In this document: one piece after another, positions 24,147 through 33,556 of the stretch | How the letters are laid out: each line of letters begins with the position of its first letter | Numbering within the stretch: the first letter of the stretch is position 1 | NCBI GenBank assembly: GCA_964388575.1 | Contig: CAYMAZ010000014.1 | Coordinates: 8,680 to 72,679 of the forward strand | DNA length: 64,000 nucleotides | Source: CAYMAZ01 sp964388575 | GTDB lineage: Bacteria > Bacteroidota > Bacteroidia > Bacteroidales > DTU049 | Reading direction: 5' to 3' | Made by a program: the position numbers and the translations under genes | The notes under the pieces: generated by a model | What the model was told of the DNA's origin: nothing | Databases searched by the model: none | The model's input: only the letters and a program-made list of their open reading frames with translations

Positions 24147-25256
24147 TTATATATATTGCTCTCCTTTTTCTACAAGCACATCATTGACAAACTGTCTGAT
24201 TTTCTGCTCATCACCTTTTTTACAGATCAGAAGGATGTTGTCGTTTTCAACAATAATATAATCATTAAGTCCTTGAATGATAACCAATTTATCCTTAGGT
24301 ACATGTACAATTGAGTCTGTTGTTTCATAGAGCATCACATTTTTCCCCTCAACTGCGTTGTTTTGATCATCTCTGATTCGGTGTTCGTGCAATGAACCCC
24401 AGGTTCCAAGATCACTCCATCCGAAATCAGAAACAAAAACATACACATTGGGTGCTTTCTCCATAACTCCATAATCGATGGATATGCTTCTGCAAACTGT
24501 ATAAGCTGATTCAATGGCTTCAGGTTCATTTTCTGTGTTAAGCTTTTCTGAAACAGCAACAAAAAGATTTGAAATATCAGGAAGAAATGCTTCCAACGCA
24601 TGAATAATTGATTTGACAGACCAGATAAACAAGCCTGAGTTCCAGAGAAAATCTCCACTTTCCAAGAAAGAGACAGCCATTTCATAATCAGGTTTTTCAG
24701 TAAATGTTTTAACCTTTTTGATATTGACATTTTCAAAAGCATAGGGTTCATCTTCTTTCAAAGATGATTCCATATACTGAATATACCCGTATCCGGTATC
24801 AGGGCGGCTGGGTCTAATCCCAAGTGTCATCAGAATATCCTTTCCTAAGACAGCATCAAGAGCTGATTTAATGGTAATGAGAAACTCGTGTTCTTTGATT
24901 ATAATGTGGTCACTTGGTGCAACAACGATATTTGCATCTGGATTCCTCCCGTAAATTTTATATGCGGCATAAGCTATGCACGGAGCTGTGTTTCTTCTGG
25001 CAGGCTCAAGGAGTATCTGTGATGGGTCAATATCTGGCAGTTGTTCAGCAACAAGATTATTATATATATGGTTTGTAATAATAAAAATGTTTTCGCGAGG
25101 AATAATCTGTACGAATCTTTCATATGTCAATTGAATCAACGTCTTACCAATTCCAAGAATATCAATAAACTGTTTTGGTCTTGAATTACGACTCATGGGC
25201 CAGAACCTGGCTCCCACACCACCTGCCATAATTAAGCAATAGTTGTTTTGATTCAT
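24147..25256 (-). CDS. manC: Mannose-1-phosphate guanylyltransferase
   Basis: A 369-residue GDP-mannose pyrophosphorylase without the C-terminal isomerase domain of the two-domain type. It has the nucleotidyltransferase signature MAGGVGARFWPMSRNSRPKQ, EPARRNTAPCIAYAAY, NIVVAPSDHIIIKE, FTEKPDYEMA and the catalytic SGDFLWNSGLFIWS. It makes GDP-mannose for glycans and GDP-sugar-derived surface polymers. The SprT-like gene lies 27 bases upstream on the same strand. An imperfect inverted repeat (24128-24150) overlaps its stop and could help end both this and the converging deoC transcript. Confidence 0.95.
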   Translation of the reverse strand: MNQNNYCLIMAGGVGARFWPMSRNSRPKQFIDILGIGKTLIQLTYERFVQIIPRENIFIITNHIYNNLVAEQLPDIDPSQILLEPARRNTAPCIAYAAYKIYGRNPDANIVVAPSDHIIIKEHEFLITIKSALDAVLGKDILMTLGIRPSRPDTGYGYIQYMESSLKEDEPYAFENVNIKKVKTFTEKPDYEMAVSFLESGDFLWNSGLFIWSVKSIIHALEAFLPDISNLFVAVSEKLNTENEPEAIESAYTVCRSISIDYGVMEKAPNVYVFVSDFGWSDLGTWGSLHEHRIRDDQNNAVEGKNVMLYETTDSIVHVPKDKLVIIQGLNDYIIVENDNILLICKKGDEQKIRQFVNDVLVEKGEQYI

Positions 25257-25283
25257 GAGTTCTCAAATTTGCTGCAAAATTAA

Positions 25284-25907
25284 TCAAATATTCAGAGTAT
25301 TTACCTTCAAATTTCTGCTGAACAGATATTGCTTTCTTGTCTTCATACAAAGGCACACATATCTTGTTCTTCTAAGGGCTCCCTTCTTAAATACATTGAG
25401 GTGGCCTGGAATCTGAAATAGTTCACCGTTTGTGAGACTTTCAAGGGACAACATCCCTGCAGATAATTCATCAGAAGGAAAAAGTTGATTGAACAATTCC
25501 GATCCACGAGAAACTGTTGCACGTGGAGTTCTTGAAAATTTGCAAAGTTCATCCTGACATTCTTTTGAAAAGCATGACATCTGAACGAGTGAAACAAGTA
25601 TCTTTGAAAAAACATTTTTCCATTGCTGACCATGAGGTTCAGATATCCGTCCGAATTGACTGTAAACAAGAAAATGAGAAATTTCATGAGCGAGAATGAA
25701 TGTCAAGGCATCAGATGACATTTGCTTATTTACAGTAATTACAGGTGTTGGCTTGTTCCTGAAATATCTGAAGTCGCCATATTTGGATTTTCTAACATTA
25801 ACTTGCCTGATGACCACTGTTTTATTTTCAAGAAGTTGTGAAAAGTATAATAGTGCATGATCGGAAATCATACCTTGAAACTGTTTGATTTTCAAATCAT
25901 CAGACAT
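25284..25907 (-). CDS. SprT-like zinc metalloprotease domain protein
   Basis: A 207-residue protein with the zinc-binding HExxH in FILAHEISHFLVYSQFG (about residue 89) and a third ligand likely in the following EPHGQQWKNVF. The N-terminal part (VIRQVNVRKSKYGDFRYFRN) and the VITVNKQM strand match SprT-like proteins, which in eukaryotes digest DNA-protein crosslinks; the bacterial role is uncertain. The C-terminal half is basic and may bind nucleic acid. Its start overlaps the end of the small lipoprotein gene by eight bases. Confidence 0.82.
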   Translation of the reverse strand: MSDDLKIKQFQGMISDHALLYFSQLLENKTVVIRQVNVRKSKYGDFRYFRNKPTPVITVNKQMSSDALTFILAHEISHFLVYSQFGRISEPHGQQWKNVFSKILVSLVQMSCFSKECQDELCKFSRTPRATVSRGSELFNQLFPSDELSAGMLSLESLTNGELFQIPGHLNVFKKGALRRTRYVCLCMKTRKQYLFSRNLKVNTLNI

Positions 25908-26070
25908 AAAAATTCTGTGTGTATTGTTGTTGAAAATTCATGCTGAAACTTGGACATGTTTTACATTTTTTTGGATTGTAATGCTGATTTTTTTTGGTTT
26001 TGCAAGACACCAATCCAGTCATTAAGGGGAGGAGGAGAACAAATACAAGAAAAATTTTTGGAATTTTCAT
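25900..26070 (-). CDS. Small lipoprotein with a CxxC tail
   Basis: A 56-residue protein. The N-terminal hydrophobic segment ends in the lipobox GLVSC (Cys23 by my count). The mature part is only about 33 residues and contains KKNQHYNPKKCKTCPSFS, a basic stretch with a Cys-x-x-Cys-Pro that could bind a metal or form a disulfide. Very short lipoproteins with a 'NPKK-C-x-x-C' stretch recur in Bacteroidota, with no known function. The start is placed at the ATG at 26070, since an ATG six codons earlier only lengthens the hydrophilic front. Confidence 0.6.
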   Translation of the reverse strand: MKIPKIFLVFVLLLPLMTGLVSCKTKKNQHYNPKKCKTCPSFSMNFQQQYTQNFYV

Positions 26071-26127
26071 AAAAACAATTTTCAACATATTTCACTATTT
26101 ATCAAACGAATGATCAATAAAAATGTT

Positions 26128-26742
26128 TTATCTAGGAAAAATCACATAGAGATTGAGAAACATCCCAATAACAAATCCAGTTCCTGATGCAATGACTGAA
26201 GATCTGACTTTTTTTTGTCTCGCCACATCTTTATAGCCTTCCAGATAATACTCATCATTCTTTTTGTCATCAGAAATTTCGGTGAGATTTTCAGTTTTTG
26301 GGTCATTCATGGCAACAACTCCTGGATATAAAACCGGAACAAGCAATCCCAAAGGAACTCCTGGCCAAATACCAGCTCCTACAGAAGTAACAAAACCTGT
26401 AACAGGAATCAAAATATTGTTATAGTTATTGTGTGCATCATACATTCCATCAATATAATCAAACATCATTTGCTCTGAATATATCTGCCCCTGATCATTT
26501 TCAAGAAATGAAACAACTTTTCTGCCGTCTTCTGAAAACAATGCATATATTTGATCCTGTGGAATCAGCTTAATTTTCTGGTTTTGATTCTTCTGATAAC
26601 GCAAAAAACCATTCTGCACTTCCATAAACTTAATATCTGACTTCCGTTTTCCGTTGAGAAGGACCAAAGTATCCTGACTATATGCAAATGAGATATAAAA
26701 CCCTGAACACAGTAACACACAGAATAATTTCAAATAATTCAT
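26128..26742 (-). CDS. Secreted or membrane-anchored protein of unknown function
   Basis: A 204-residue protein with a signal peptide (about residues 1-22, SFAYS), then a short beta domain that reads like LNGKRKSDIKFMEVQNGFLRYQ and QDQIYALFSEDGRKVVSF. It also has two hydrophobic stretches (about 110-140, rich in Gly and Pro, and 183-202, VIASGTGFVIGMFLNLYVIF). It is unfamiliar to me beyond similarity in style to Bacteroidota envelope proteins. It points away from gcvP with a spacer that holds the gcvP promoter. Confidence 0.65.
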   Translation of the reverse strand: MNYLKLFCVLLCSGFYISFAYSQDTLVLLNGKRKSDIKFMEVQNGFLRYQKNQNQKIKLIPQDQIYALFSEDGRKVVSFLENDQGQIYSEQMMFDYIDGMYDAHNNYNNILIPVTGFVTSVGAGIWPGVPLGLLVPVLYPGVVAMNDPKTENLTEISDDKKNDEYYLEGYKDVARQKKVRSSVIASGTGFVIGMFLNLYVIFPR

Positions 26743-26873
26743 GAAGCCTAATGTTTAATCATGCAAAAATTTTTACGAAAATAGCTAAAAATAACGAGAC
26801 AATATCGTAAATAAAAAAATCAAAATTTAATGATTCAATTGTTTTGATTCAAAAAAATCCCCTGAAAAATTTG

Positions 26874-26881
26874 TAAGTTTG
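26874..26881 (+). promoter_or_regulatory. -7 promoter element of gcvP
   Basis: TAAGTTTG matches TAnnTTTG and lies 42 bases before the ATG at 26924. It overlaps an in-frame TTG at 26879, which is therefore not the start. Confidence 0.6.
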
Positions 26882-26923
26882 CAAACCATAAAAAACCAAA
26901 ATATACATTCAATTATTCAGATT

Positions 26924-29900
26924 ATGATCACAGATAATTTTCATTACAGACACAACGGACCACGCGAAAATGAAGTTCCACAAATGCTGAAAACCATTGG
27001 TGTTGAGTCCATAGACGAATTGATTCAGAAAACAATCCCATCACAGATTCGTTTACCTGAGCCCCTTAATCTTCCAAAAGGAAAAAGTGAAGCCGAAGTT
27101 TACGAATTATTAAAGGCTATCGGATCAAAAAACAAAATTTACCGTTCATTCATTGGGATGGGGTATTACAATACCATACTACCAGCTGTTATTCAAAGAA
27201 ATGTTCTTGAAAATCCGGGTTGGTACACATCCTACACACCATACCAGGCTGAAATTTCTCAGGGGAGGCTTGAGGCTCTGCTGCTTTTTCAAACCATGGT
27301 GAGTGATTTAACTGGATTACCAATAAGCAATTCATCTTTACTTGATGAGTCTACAGCTGCTGCAGAAGCTATGGGAATGGCTTTTAGTTCTCGTTCCAGA
27401 GAGAAAGTAAAATCGAATGCAAACGTATTTCTTGTATCTGACAAATTATTTTCACAATCCATAGATGTTATTTTAACACGTGCTGAGCCACTAGGCATTG
27501 AAGTTAAGATGATGCCTTACACAGAATTTAGGTTTGATGAAAATGTTTTCGGAGCCATTGTTCAATATCCGGATGAAACAGGTGAGATACATGGGTTTTC
27601 AGAACTTACAGAAAGAGCACATCAGGGTGGAGCTTTACTGATAGCAGCCGTTGACATTATGTCAATGGCACTACTTACACCGCCGGGAGAATGGGGTGCC
27701 GATATTGTAATCGGATCTACTCAACGGTTTGGTGTACCCATGGGTTTTGGTGGCCCCCATGCTGCATTTTTGGCGTGTAAGGATGAATTGAAGCGTAATG
27801 TTCCCGGCAGAATCATTGGAGTCAGTATTGACAGTCACGGTAAATCAGCTCTTCGTATGGCATTGCAAACCAGAGAGCAACACATTAAACGTGAACGGGC
27901 AACCTCGAATATTTGCACTGCACAGGCACTTCTTGCAACCATGGCTGCCATGTATGCAGTTTATCACGGACCTGAAGGAATCAAAGAAATTGCGCGTCAT
28001 ATCAATATTCTTACTGGTGTGCTGGTTCGTGAAATTGAAAAAATCGGATACAAACAGCTGAATTCAAATTATTTCGATACAGTTCGTTTTCAGCTTCCTC
28101 AGGGAGTTGAAATGAAAAAAATTCAGGAATTCGCACTCGAAGCTCAAATCAATTTCCGCTATATCAGTGATGATATTTTTGGAGTGAGTTTCGACGAAAC
28201 AACATCTGTAGCTGACATCAACAATATACAGTGTGTTCTTGCCCGCGCTGCAGGACATGCATGCAGCACATTTATATGTAACACAGTAGAATGTTCATCA
28301 ATTAAAACCTTTGATTCTAAATTTCAACGCAAGTCTGATTATCTGACACATACTCTGTTTAACAGCTATCATTCAGAAACGGACATGATGCGTTATCTGA
28401 AATCACTTGAAAACAAGGATCTTGCCCTGAACAGAACAATGATTCCGCTTGGATCCTGTACTATGAAGCTCAACGCAGCTGTTGAAATGTTTCATCTCAG
28501 CTGGCCTGAGTTTTCATCGATTCATCCTTTTGTCCCTGCTGATCAGGCTGAAGGGTACCATTATCTGATTCGGGATATGGATGAAATGCTTTCAAAAATT
28601 ACCGGATTTGCGAAGGTTTCTTTCCAGCCAAATTCAGGAGCTGCAGGAGAATATGCTGGTCTGATGGTCATCCGTGAGTATCATATCAGCAGAGGTGAAG
28701 GCCACAGAAATGTATGTATTATTCCCTCTTCTGCACACGGCACAAATCCGGCAAGTGCTGCTATGGCAGGCATGAAAATCGTTGTTACAAAATGTGATGA
28801 AAACGGAAACATAAACCTTGATGATCTGAAAATTAAAGCTCAGGAACACAAGGATGATCTTGCTGCTCTGATGATTACATATCCTTCCACACATGGTGTT
28901 TTTGAAGAAGATGTCTGTAAAATTATAGATGTAATTCATGAATATGGAGGACAGGTTTATATGGACGGAGCAAATATGAATGCTCAGGTGGGTTTCACAA
29001 GTCCCGGCTTTATTGGAGCTGATGTTTGCCACCTGAACCTGCACAAGACATTTGCAATCCCTCACGGCGGCGGCGGTCCGGGAAGCGGCCCTATCTGCTG
29101 TACAAAAGAGCTTGCACCGTACCTCCCTTGCCATCCATTCCTTAAGGATTGCGACCACAACGGTGTGAAAGCAGTCAGCTCTGCCCCTTATGGANNNNNN
29201 NNNNATGCCACCTGAATCTGCATAAAACATTTGCCATTCCTCACGGTGGCGGAGGCCCTGGTGTCGGTCCAATTGGCGTTGCTAAACATCTTGTTGATTT
29301 TTTACCCGGACACAGTATTGTAAAAACAGGTGGTAATAAAGCCATTAAAGCTATTGCAGCAGCCCCGTTCGGAAGTCCCCTGGTATTGCCAATTTCTTAT
29401 GCTTATATGAAACTTCTGGGTGGCAACGGACTGAAAAAAGCGACAGAAATTGCTATACTCAATGCCAATTACCTGAAAGCCCGTCTTGAAAAACACTATC
29501 CCATTCTATACGTTGGTAAAAACGGTTTCGTTGCACATGAAATGATCCTTGACTGTAATGCTTTCAGTAAATCAGCACATGTTGAAGTGATTGACATTGC
29601 CAAAAGATTGATAGATTATGGGTTCCATGCACCAACTGTTGCTTTTCCAGTTCACGGAACACTTATGGTAGAGCCAACGGAAAGTGAACCACTGAAGGAA
29701 CTAGACAGATTTGTAGAGGCAATGATCCAAATCAGAAATGAAATCAGGGATATTGAAGAAGGAAAGGTAACACATGATAACAATGTCATTAAAAATGCAC
29801 CACATAAAATGGAACTATTACTTGATCCGGAATGGAATTTCCCCTATTCAAGAAAAGTTGCCTATATGCCCGTTGACAATATGCCCGATAAATATTTCTC

Positions 29901-29982
29901 TCCAATTGGCAGAGTAAATGATGCATACGGTGACAGGAACCTTGTCTGCACTTGTCCGCCGATTGAAGAATATATGGATTAA
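26924..29982 (+). CDS. gcvP: Glycine dehydrogenase (P protein), broken by a gap and a redundant segment
   Basis: A single-chain PLP-dependent P protein of the glycine cleavage system, which decarboxylates glycine and passes the aminomethyl group to the H protein. The N-terminal half reads from MITDNFHYRHNGPRENEVPQ through FIGMGYYNTILPAVI; the C-terminal half begins NRTMIPLGSCTMKLNA. The PLP lysine motif NLHKTFAIPHGGGGPG occurs twice, at about 29036 and again after the N run, in different reading frames. Joining codon 701 (ends 29026) directly to base 29206 gives about 959 residues, the normal length, so 29027-29205 is surplus. The locus is probably intact in the organism. Confidence 0.9.
29027..29194 (+). 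other. Probable chimeric contig end: divergent second copy of the gcvP PLP-site segment
   Basis: This stretch repeats, in another version, the segment that restarts at 29206. It encodes NLHKTFAIPHGGGGPGSGPI and then CCTKELAPYLPCHPF, whereas the right-hand copy reads GVGPIGVAKHLVDFLPGHS. By hand count 87 of 154 bases from 29041 to 29194 are G or C (about 56%), clearly above its surroundings, as expected if reads of another organism were joined in. Confidence 0.65.
29195..29204. other. Assembly gap (10 N) inside gcvP
   Basis: Placeholder gap between two contigs whose ends both encode the same part of GcvP. The contigs therefore overlap, or one is mis-extended; there is probably no missing sequence. 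Confidence 0.95.
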
Positions 29983-30025
29983 TCAATAACCAGCAATCCT
30001 GATCTTCCGGAAGTTTTAATAAATC

Positions 30026-30060
30026 AAAAGGTGCATTTTGTAAATGCACCTTTTATTGTT
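30026..30060. terminator. Bidirectional terminator between gcvP and pyrD
   Basis: AAAAGGTGCATTT (30026-30038) pairs perfectly with AAATGCACCTTTT (30042-30054) around a 3-base loop. T-rich bases follow on both strands, so it can stop gcvP and the converging pyrD transcript. Confidence 0.88.
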
Positions 30061-30076
30061 TTTCAATATGAGTTAG

Positions 30077-30994
30077 CTAGAATTTGATTTCCAGTTTTCC
30101 AACAATATCTTGAATGGATTCAAAATTATTGTCATCAAGGTATTGATTGATTCCTTTTACAATTTTCACAGAAGCTGCTGGATCAATAAAATTTGCTGTT
30201 CCCACCTGAATTGCAGAAGCACCTGCAAGAAAAAATTCGATTGCATCTGTTGCGTTCATGATACCGCCAAGGCCAATAACCGGAATACTGACGTTCTGTG
30301 CAACCTGCCAAACCATTCGCAATGCAACCGGTTTCACAGCAGGTCCGGAAAGTCCACCAGTTACAGTTGAGAGCATGGGTTTCCTTGTTTTAACATCTAT
30401 TGCCATTCCCAGGAGTGTATTGATCAGTGAAACGGAATCTGCCCCTTCTTCTTCTGCAGTCTTTGCTATGTCAACAATGTTGGTAACGTTAGGCGAAAGT
30501 TTCACAATGAGAGTCCGTGACCAGGCTTTGCGAGCAGCACGTATTACCTGAGCAGCAGACACACAGGATGTGCCGAAAGCCATCCCCCCTTCCTTCACAT
30601 TAGGACATGAAATATTCAGTTCAATGGCTGGAATATGTTCAAGCAGCGCAATTTTTTCACAAACTTTCACATAATCTTCAACAACAGATCCTGAAACGTT
30701 GACAATGATGTTTGTTTGATAGTGTTGAATCCTGGGATAAATTTCTTTAACAAAAACATCCACACCCTTATTTTGCAGCCCAACTGCATTAAGCATTCCT
30801 GAAGGTGTTTCTGCCATCCGGGGATATGCATTGCCCTGTCTGGCTTCAAGAGTTGTGCCTTTTACAATAATTCCACCCAAATCATCAATGTTAATAAAGT
30901 CTTCAAACTCAGGTCCATAGCCAAAAGTTCCACTGGCAGTAAGTACTGGATTCTTGAGCTCAATATCTCCGATTCTGATGTTCAGGTTCGACAT
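30077..30994 (-). CDS. pyrD: Dihydroorotate dehydrogenase, class 1B catalytic subunit
   Basis: A 305-residue FMN-dependent TIM barrel. Visible are IELKNPVLTASGTFGYG at the start, GGIIVKGTTLEARQGN, the FMN/substrate loop PAIELNISCPNVKEGG with the conserved Cys, KLSPNVTNIVDIAKTA, and the phosphate site GLGGIMNATDAIEFFLAGAS. It oxidises dihydroorotate to orotate in pyrimidine synthesis. It follows pyrK by ten bases; the pair forms the NAD+-linked class 1B heterotetramer. Confidence 0.95.
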   Translation of the reverse strand: MSNLNIRIGDIELKNPVLTASGTFGYGPEFEDFINIDDLGGIIVKGTTLEARQGNAYPRMAETPSGMLNAVGLQNKGVDVFVKEIYPRIQHYQTNIIVNVSGSVVEDYVKVCEKIALLEHIPAIELNISCPNVKEGGMAFGTSCVSAAQVIRAARKAWSRTLIVKLSPNVTNIVDIAKTAEEEGADSVSLINTLLGMAIDVKTRKPMLSTVTGGLSGPAVKPVALRMVWQVAQNVSIPVIGLGGIMNATDAIEFFLAGASAIQVGTANFIDPAASVKIVKGINQYLDDNNFESIQDIVGKLEIKF

Positions 30995-31004
30995 AATTCA
31001 AAAT

Positions 31005-31793
31005 TTAAAACCAGTTTTTTAGCTGATGTGTGAAAAACACAGGGCCGTCTGTACAGGTACACACATTCCCATTGTCTGTTTCTACTACGCAACACAAACA
31101 GGCACCTATTCCACAAGCCATCATATGTTCAAGTGACACCTGACAGGGGATCTGATGATTTCCGGCAGTTTTTCCGACGGCTTTCATCATGGCATCCGGT
31201 CCACAGGCAACAATATGATGGATGTTTTTGATGTTTTCATTCAGCAGTGGATGATGTGTCACAAATCCCCTGTTTCCTTTTGAGCCATCTTCAGTCATGA
31301 AGTGGACATTCCCAAGAGGCAAATATTTTTCCGCATGAAGAAATTCATTTGATGAACGGGCACCAAGCAAAATCCAGGGACGAATTCCAAACACATTGAG
31401 ATGACGGGCAAGAAACAGTAAAGGGGCTGCACCACAGCCTCCTCCAACAAGTAATACACCATCAACATTCTCTGGAATTTTGAATGTGTTTCCAAGCGGA
31501 TAAATAAGATTCAGCTTTTCCCCGGGGGTCAATTCTGACAATGACGCAGTGCCTTTTCCGATGACCTTTATCCAAAGAGATAAAATTCCTTTTTCTTCAT
31601 CCCAGTCATGAACAGACAAGGGCCGGCGCAAAAAAACATCTGAATTTTTTTTAATAAGAACCTGTACAAACTGACCTGGAAGAATTTGTGGAAAGGGCTT
31701 TTCTGCCTTAAGTTCAAAATACAGATGATTGCTGTCATACAGTTCTTTTGAAACAATTTCCAATTCTTCAATTTTTTTCTGATGATGTCCCAT
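31005..31793 (-). CDS. pyrK: Dihydroorotate dehydrogenase electron-transfer subunit
   Basis: A 262-residue ferredoxin-reductase-type protein. It has the FAD-binding strand FLRRPLSVHDW, GKGTASLSELTPGEKL, the NAD-binding VLLVGGGCGAAPLLFLARHL, and a C-terminal cysteine cluster HMMACGIGACLCCVVET and VCTCTDGPVF that binds [2Fe-2S]. It passes electrons from PyrD to NAD+. The start is taken at the ATG at 31793, because the frame continues upstream only into the DUF5606 gene. The cluster carries one or two more Cys than the minimal four. Confidence 0.93.
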   Translation of the reverse strand: MGHHQKKIEELEIVSKELYDSNHLYFELKAEKPFPQILPGQFVQVLIKKNSDVFLRRPLSVHDWDEEKGILSLWIKVIGKGTASLSELTPGEKLNLIYPLGNTFKIPENVDGVLLVGGGCGAAPLLFLARHLNVFGIRPWILLGARSSNEFLHAEKYLPLGNVHFMTEDGSKGNRGFVTHHPLLNENIKNIHHIVACGPDAMMKAVGKTAGNHQIPCQVSLEHMMACGIGACLCCVVETDNGNVCTCTDGPVFFTHQLKNWF

Positions 31794-31797
31794 GTTC

Positions 31798-32271
31798 TCA
31801 ATTTTCCTGTTCCCCGGAAGTATTTGATTCGGATTTTTCTTCAGTTTGCTTATCCTCTTTGATCTCCTCTTCAACTGTTTCATCTTCAAAATGTAACAAT
31901 TCATTTTTTTGCAAAAGATTATACCAGTAAATCATTTTTCTCATATCCGACAGGTAAACTCTTTCCTTGTCATAATCAGGTAAAACTGACTCAAAAAATC
32001 CAACTATTTTATTGTCAGGCGATTTGTGATCAATGGCCTGTTCACCATTAGTTATTTCTTTGATTTTCTTCAGTACATCCTTTAGTTTCACCTCTTCAGT
32101 TTCAGTAAAAACCACAATATCTTCAATCGTGGTAATTCTGTTAGAGGCTGAAATTGGTAATTTCTTGCCATCAATAAGTGACTCGGCAATAACACCCCCA
32201 CGGCTTTGGGCAATGACCTTAAATGCGCCGCTTTTCCCTGATACAACAATAATTTTTGTAAAGTCCATCAT
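31798..32271 (-). CDS. DUF5606-type protein of unknown function
   Basis: A 157-residue soluble protein. Residues about 2-90 form the conserved domain: DFTKIIVVSGKSGAFKVIAQ, then GGVIAESLIDGKKLPISASN and ITTIEDIVVFTETEEVKLKD. It has the strand pattern of a small beta domain and matches my memory of DUF5606 from Bacteroidota. The C-terminal 40 residues are acidic and low complexity (EEEIKEDKQTEEKSESNTSG). It leads pyrK and pyrD in one transcript, but a pyrimidine role is not established. Confidence 0.72.
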   Translation of the reverse strand: MMDFTKIIVVSGKSGAFKVIAQSRGGVIAESLIDGKKLPISASNRITTIEDIVVFTETEEVKLKDVLKKIKEITNGEQAIDHKSPDNKIVGFFESVLPDYDKERVYLSDMRKMIYWYNLLQKNELLHFEDETVEEEIKEDKQTEEKSESNTSGEQEN

Positions 32272-32617
32272 TGAATTTTTTTTTCAAAAGTAAGCAGAAT
32301 CTTCGAAAGATGAAAAAAATTCAATTAACTAAAAATTGGTTTTCCTTTAAATGGAAATGATATTAAAAAATAAATTGGCTTTATTTATATATATTAACAT
32401 TATTGTATATTATAAAAAAATGTTAAAACCAATTATATGCTTGGTTTTTGATTATATTAGTTTTATCTTTACCAATCATTATCTTAAATTAATTTAATAT
32501 AATCTAAATATTTACATTTTTTTTACATATATTAATTATTATCAAATATTTTTTCATATTATCATGGTATATTTTAATAATTGATTGAAAATCATTGTTT
32601 CTGATAAAATAAAAAAC
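32272..32617. other. Very AT-rich intergenic region between divergent genes
   Basis: About 345 bases, with long runs of A and T and no gene. At its left end is the minus-strand -7 element of the DUF5606-pyrK-pyrD operon. AAAACCAA (32425-32432) and TTGGTTTT (32441-32448) form an 8-base-pair hairpin. The 12-mer AATCTAAATATT at 32501-32512 is shared with the region before the collagen-like lipoprotein; a near -7 element TACATTTT follows at 32513-32520. Confidence 0.5.
32285..32292 (-). promoter_or_regulatory. -7 promoter element of the DUF5606-pyrK-pyrD operon
   Basis: On the minus strand TACTTTTG, a perfect TAnnTTTG, ends 14 bases before the ATG at 32271. Confidence 0.6.
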
Positions 32618-33450
32618 ATGAAAAAATTAACCACCTTATTCATCATATCCTTTGTCATATTCAGTTTTGTAAACAAAACTAATGTTTATTCAAAAAGCTT
32701 ATCCTGAACGTTTTTATAGAAGGGTTATATTCTACATCCATTCTTGGAACAATGAATGAAGCCTACAATACAACCGGACCTCAATTCGGTGCAGGAATTG
32801 CAGATATTATAACTGTTGAATTACACAATTCATACAATCCTGGAACAATTTATTATCAAAACACAAATGTTTTTCTCAGCACAAATGGGATAGCCACAAT
32901 AACCGATATTCCTGAATCGTTGAGTGCTGAGTACTTTATCGTAGTAAAACATCGCAACAGTATTGAAACATGGAGTAATCTTCCGATATCATTATCAGGA
33001 ACAGGTCCATTCAGTTATAATTTTACGACTTCATTAAATCAGGCTTACGGAAACAACATGAAAAATGTATCCGGTGGATTTTACGCAATCTTCGGAGGAG
33101 ACGCTGATCAGGACGGAATCGTTGATGGTTCTGATATGGCACTGATAGATAATGCAAGTACTTCTATGTTAAATGGTTATATATTTCAAGATGTCAATGG
33201 AGATGGTATTGTTGATGGTTCAGATATGGTAATAATTGATAATAACTCCACTCATCTGATTCAGAAACAAACGCCCCCGGTTATCTATCGGTTTCATGAT
33301 AGCTTTTGTTCAACAGGTGCAAATACTTATGGTAGTGTTGGTTCTGAGAGTTATTCAGTCGGACAGATTTTTTATCTTACTGATTCCGGAATAACAGGGT
33401 CAAAAGCAGAAGGCGTTCAGCAGCCTCATGAAATTTCTAATTCATGGTAA
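32618..33450 (+). pseudogene. Secreted protein with dockerin-like calcium repeats, frameshifted after the signal peptide
   Basis: The ATG at 32618 opens a signal peptide (MKKLTTLFIISFVIFSFVNK) whose frame ends at a TGA at 32705. The body lies in another frame, open from 32683 and reading LNVFIEGLYSTSILGTMNEA, a start typical of Bacteroidota surface proteins. One inserted base between 32683 and 32707 would rejoin them. The body contains a beta domain to about 33090 and then two calcium loops, DADQDGIVDGSD and DVNGDGIVDGSD, like a dockerin. It ends in SYSVGQIFYLTDSGITGSKA, a motif usual at the start of other T9SS proteins. Either a real frameshift or a 1-base sequencing error. Confidence 0.75.
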
Positions 33451-33556
33451 CAAAATTATTCAACTTCATAATTGTAATGTTATATATTATTCCCGTTAAC
33501 AATAAAAAAATTTAATTAGAAAACACTTCACAAATTAATTTTTAAAATCAATATCC

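Noticed and set aside
26743..26923. Glycine riboswitch in front of gcvP
   Set aside because: The spacer is AT-rich, and the promoter lies only about 40 bases before the start, leaving no room for the aptamer.
29027..29205. Real tandem duplication inside gcvP
   Set aside because: The copies are in different frames on either side of an N run, differ in composition, and removing one restores the normal length.
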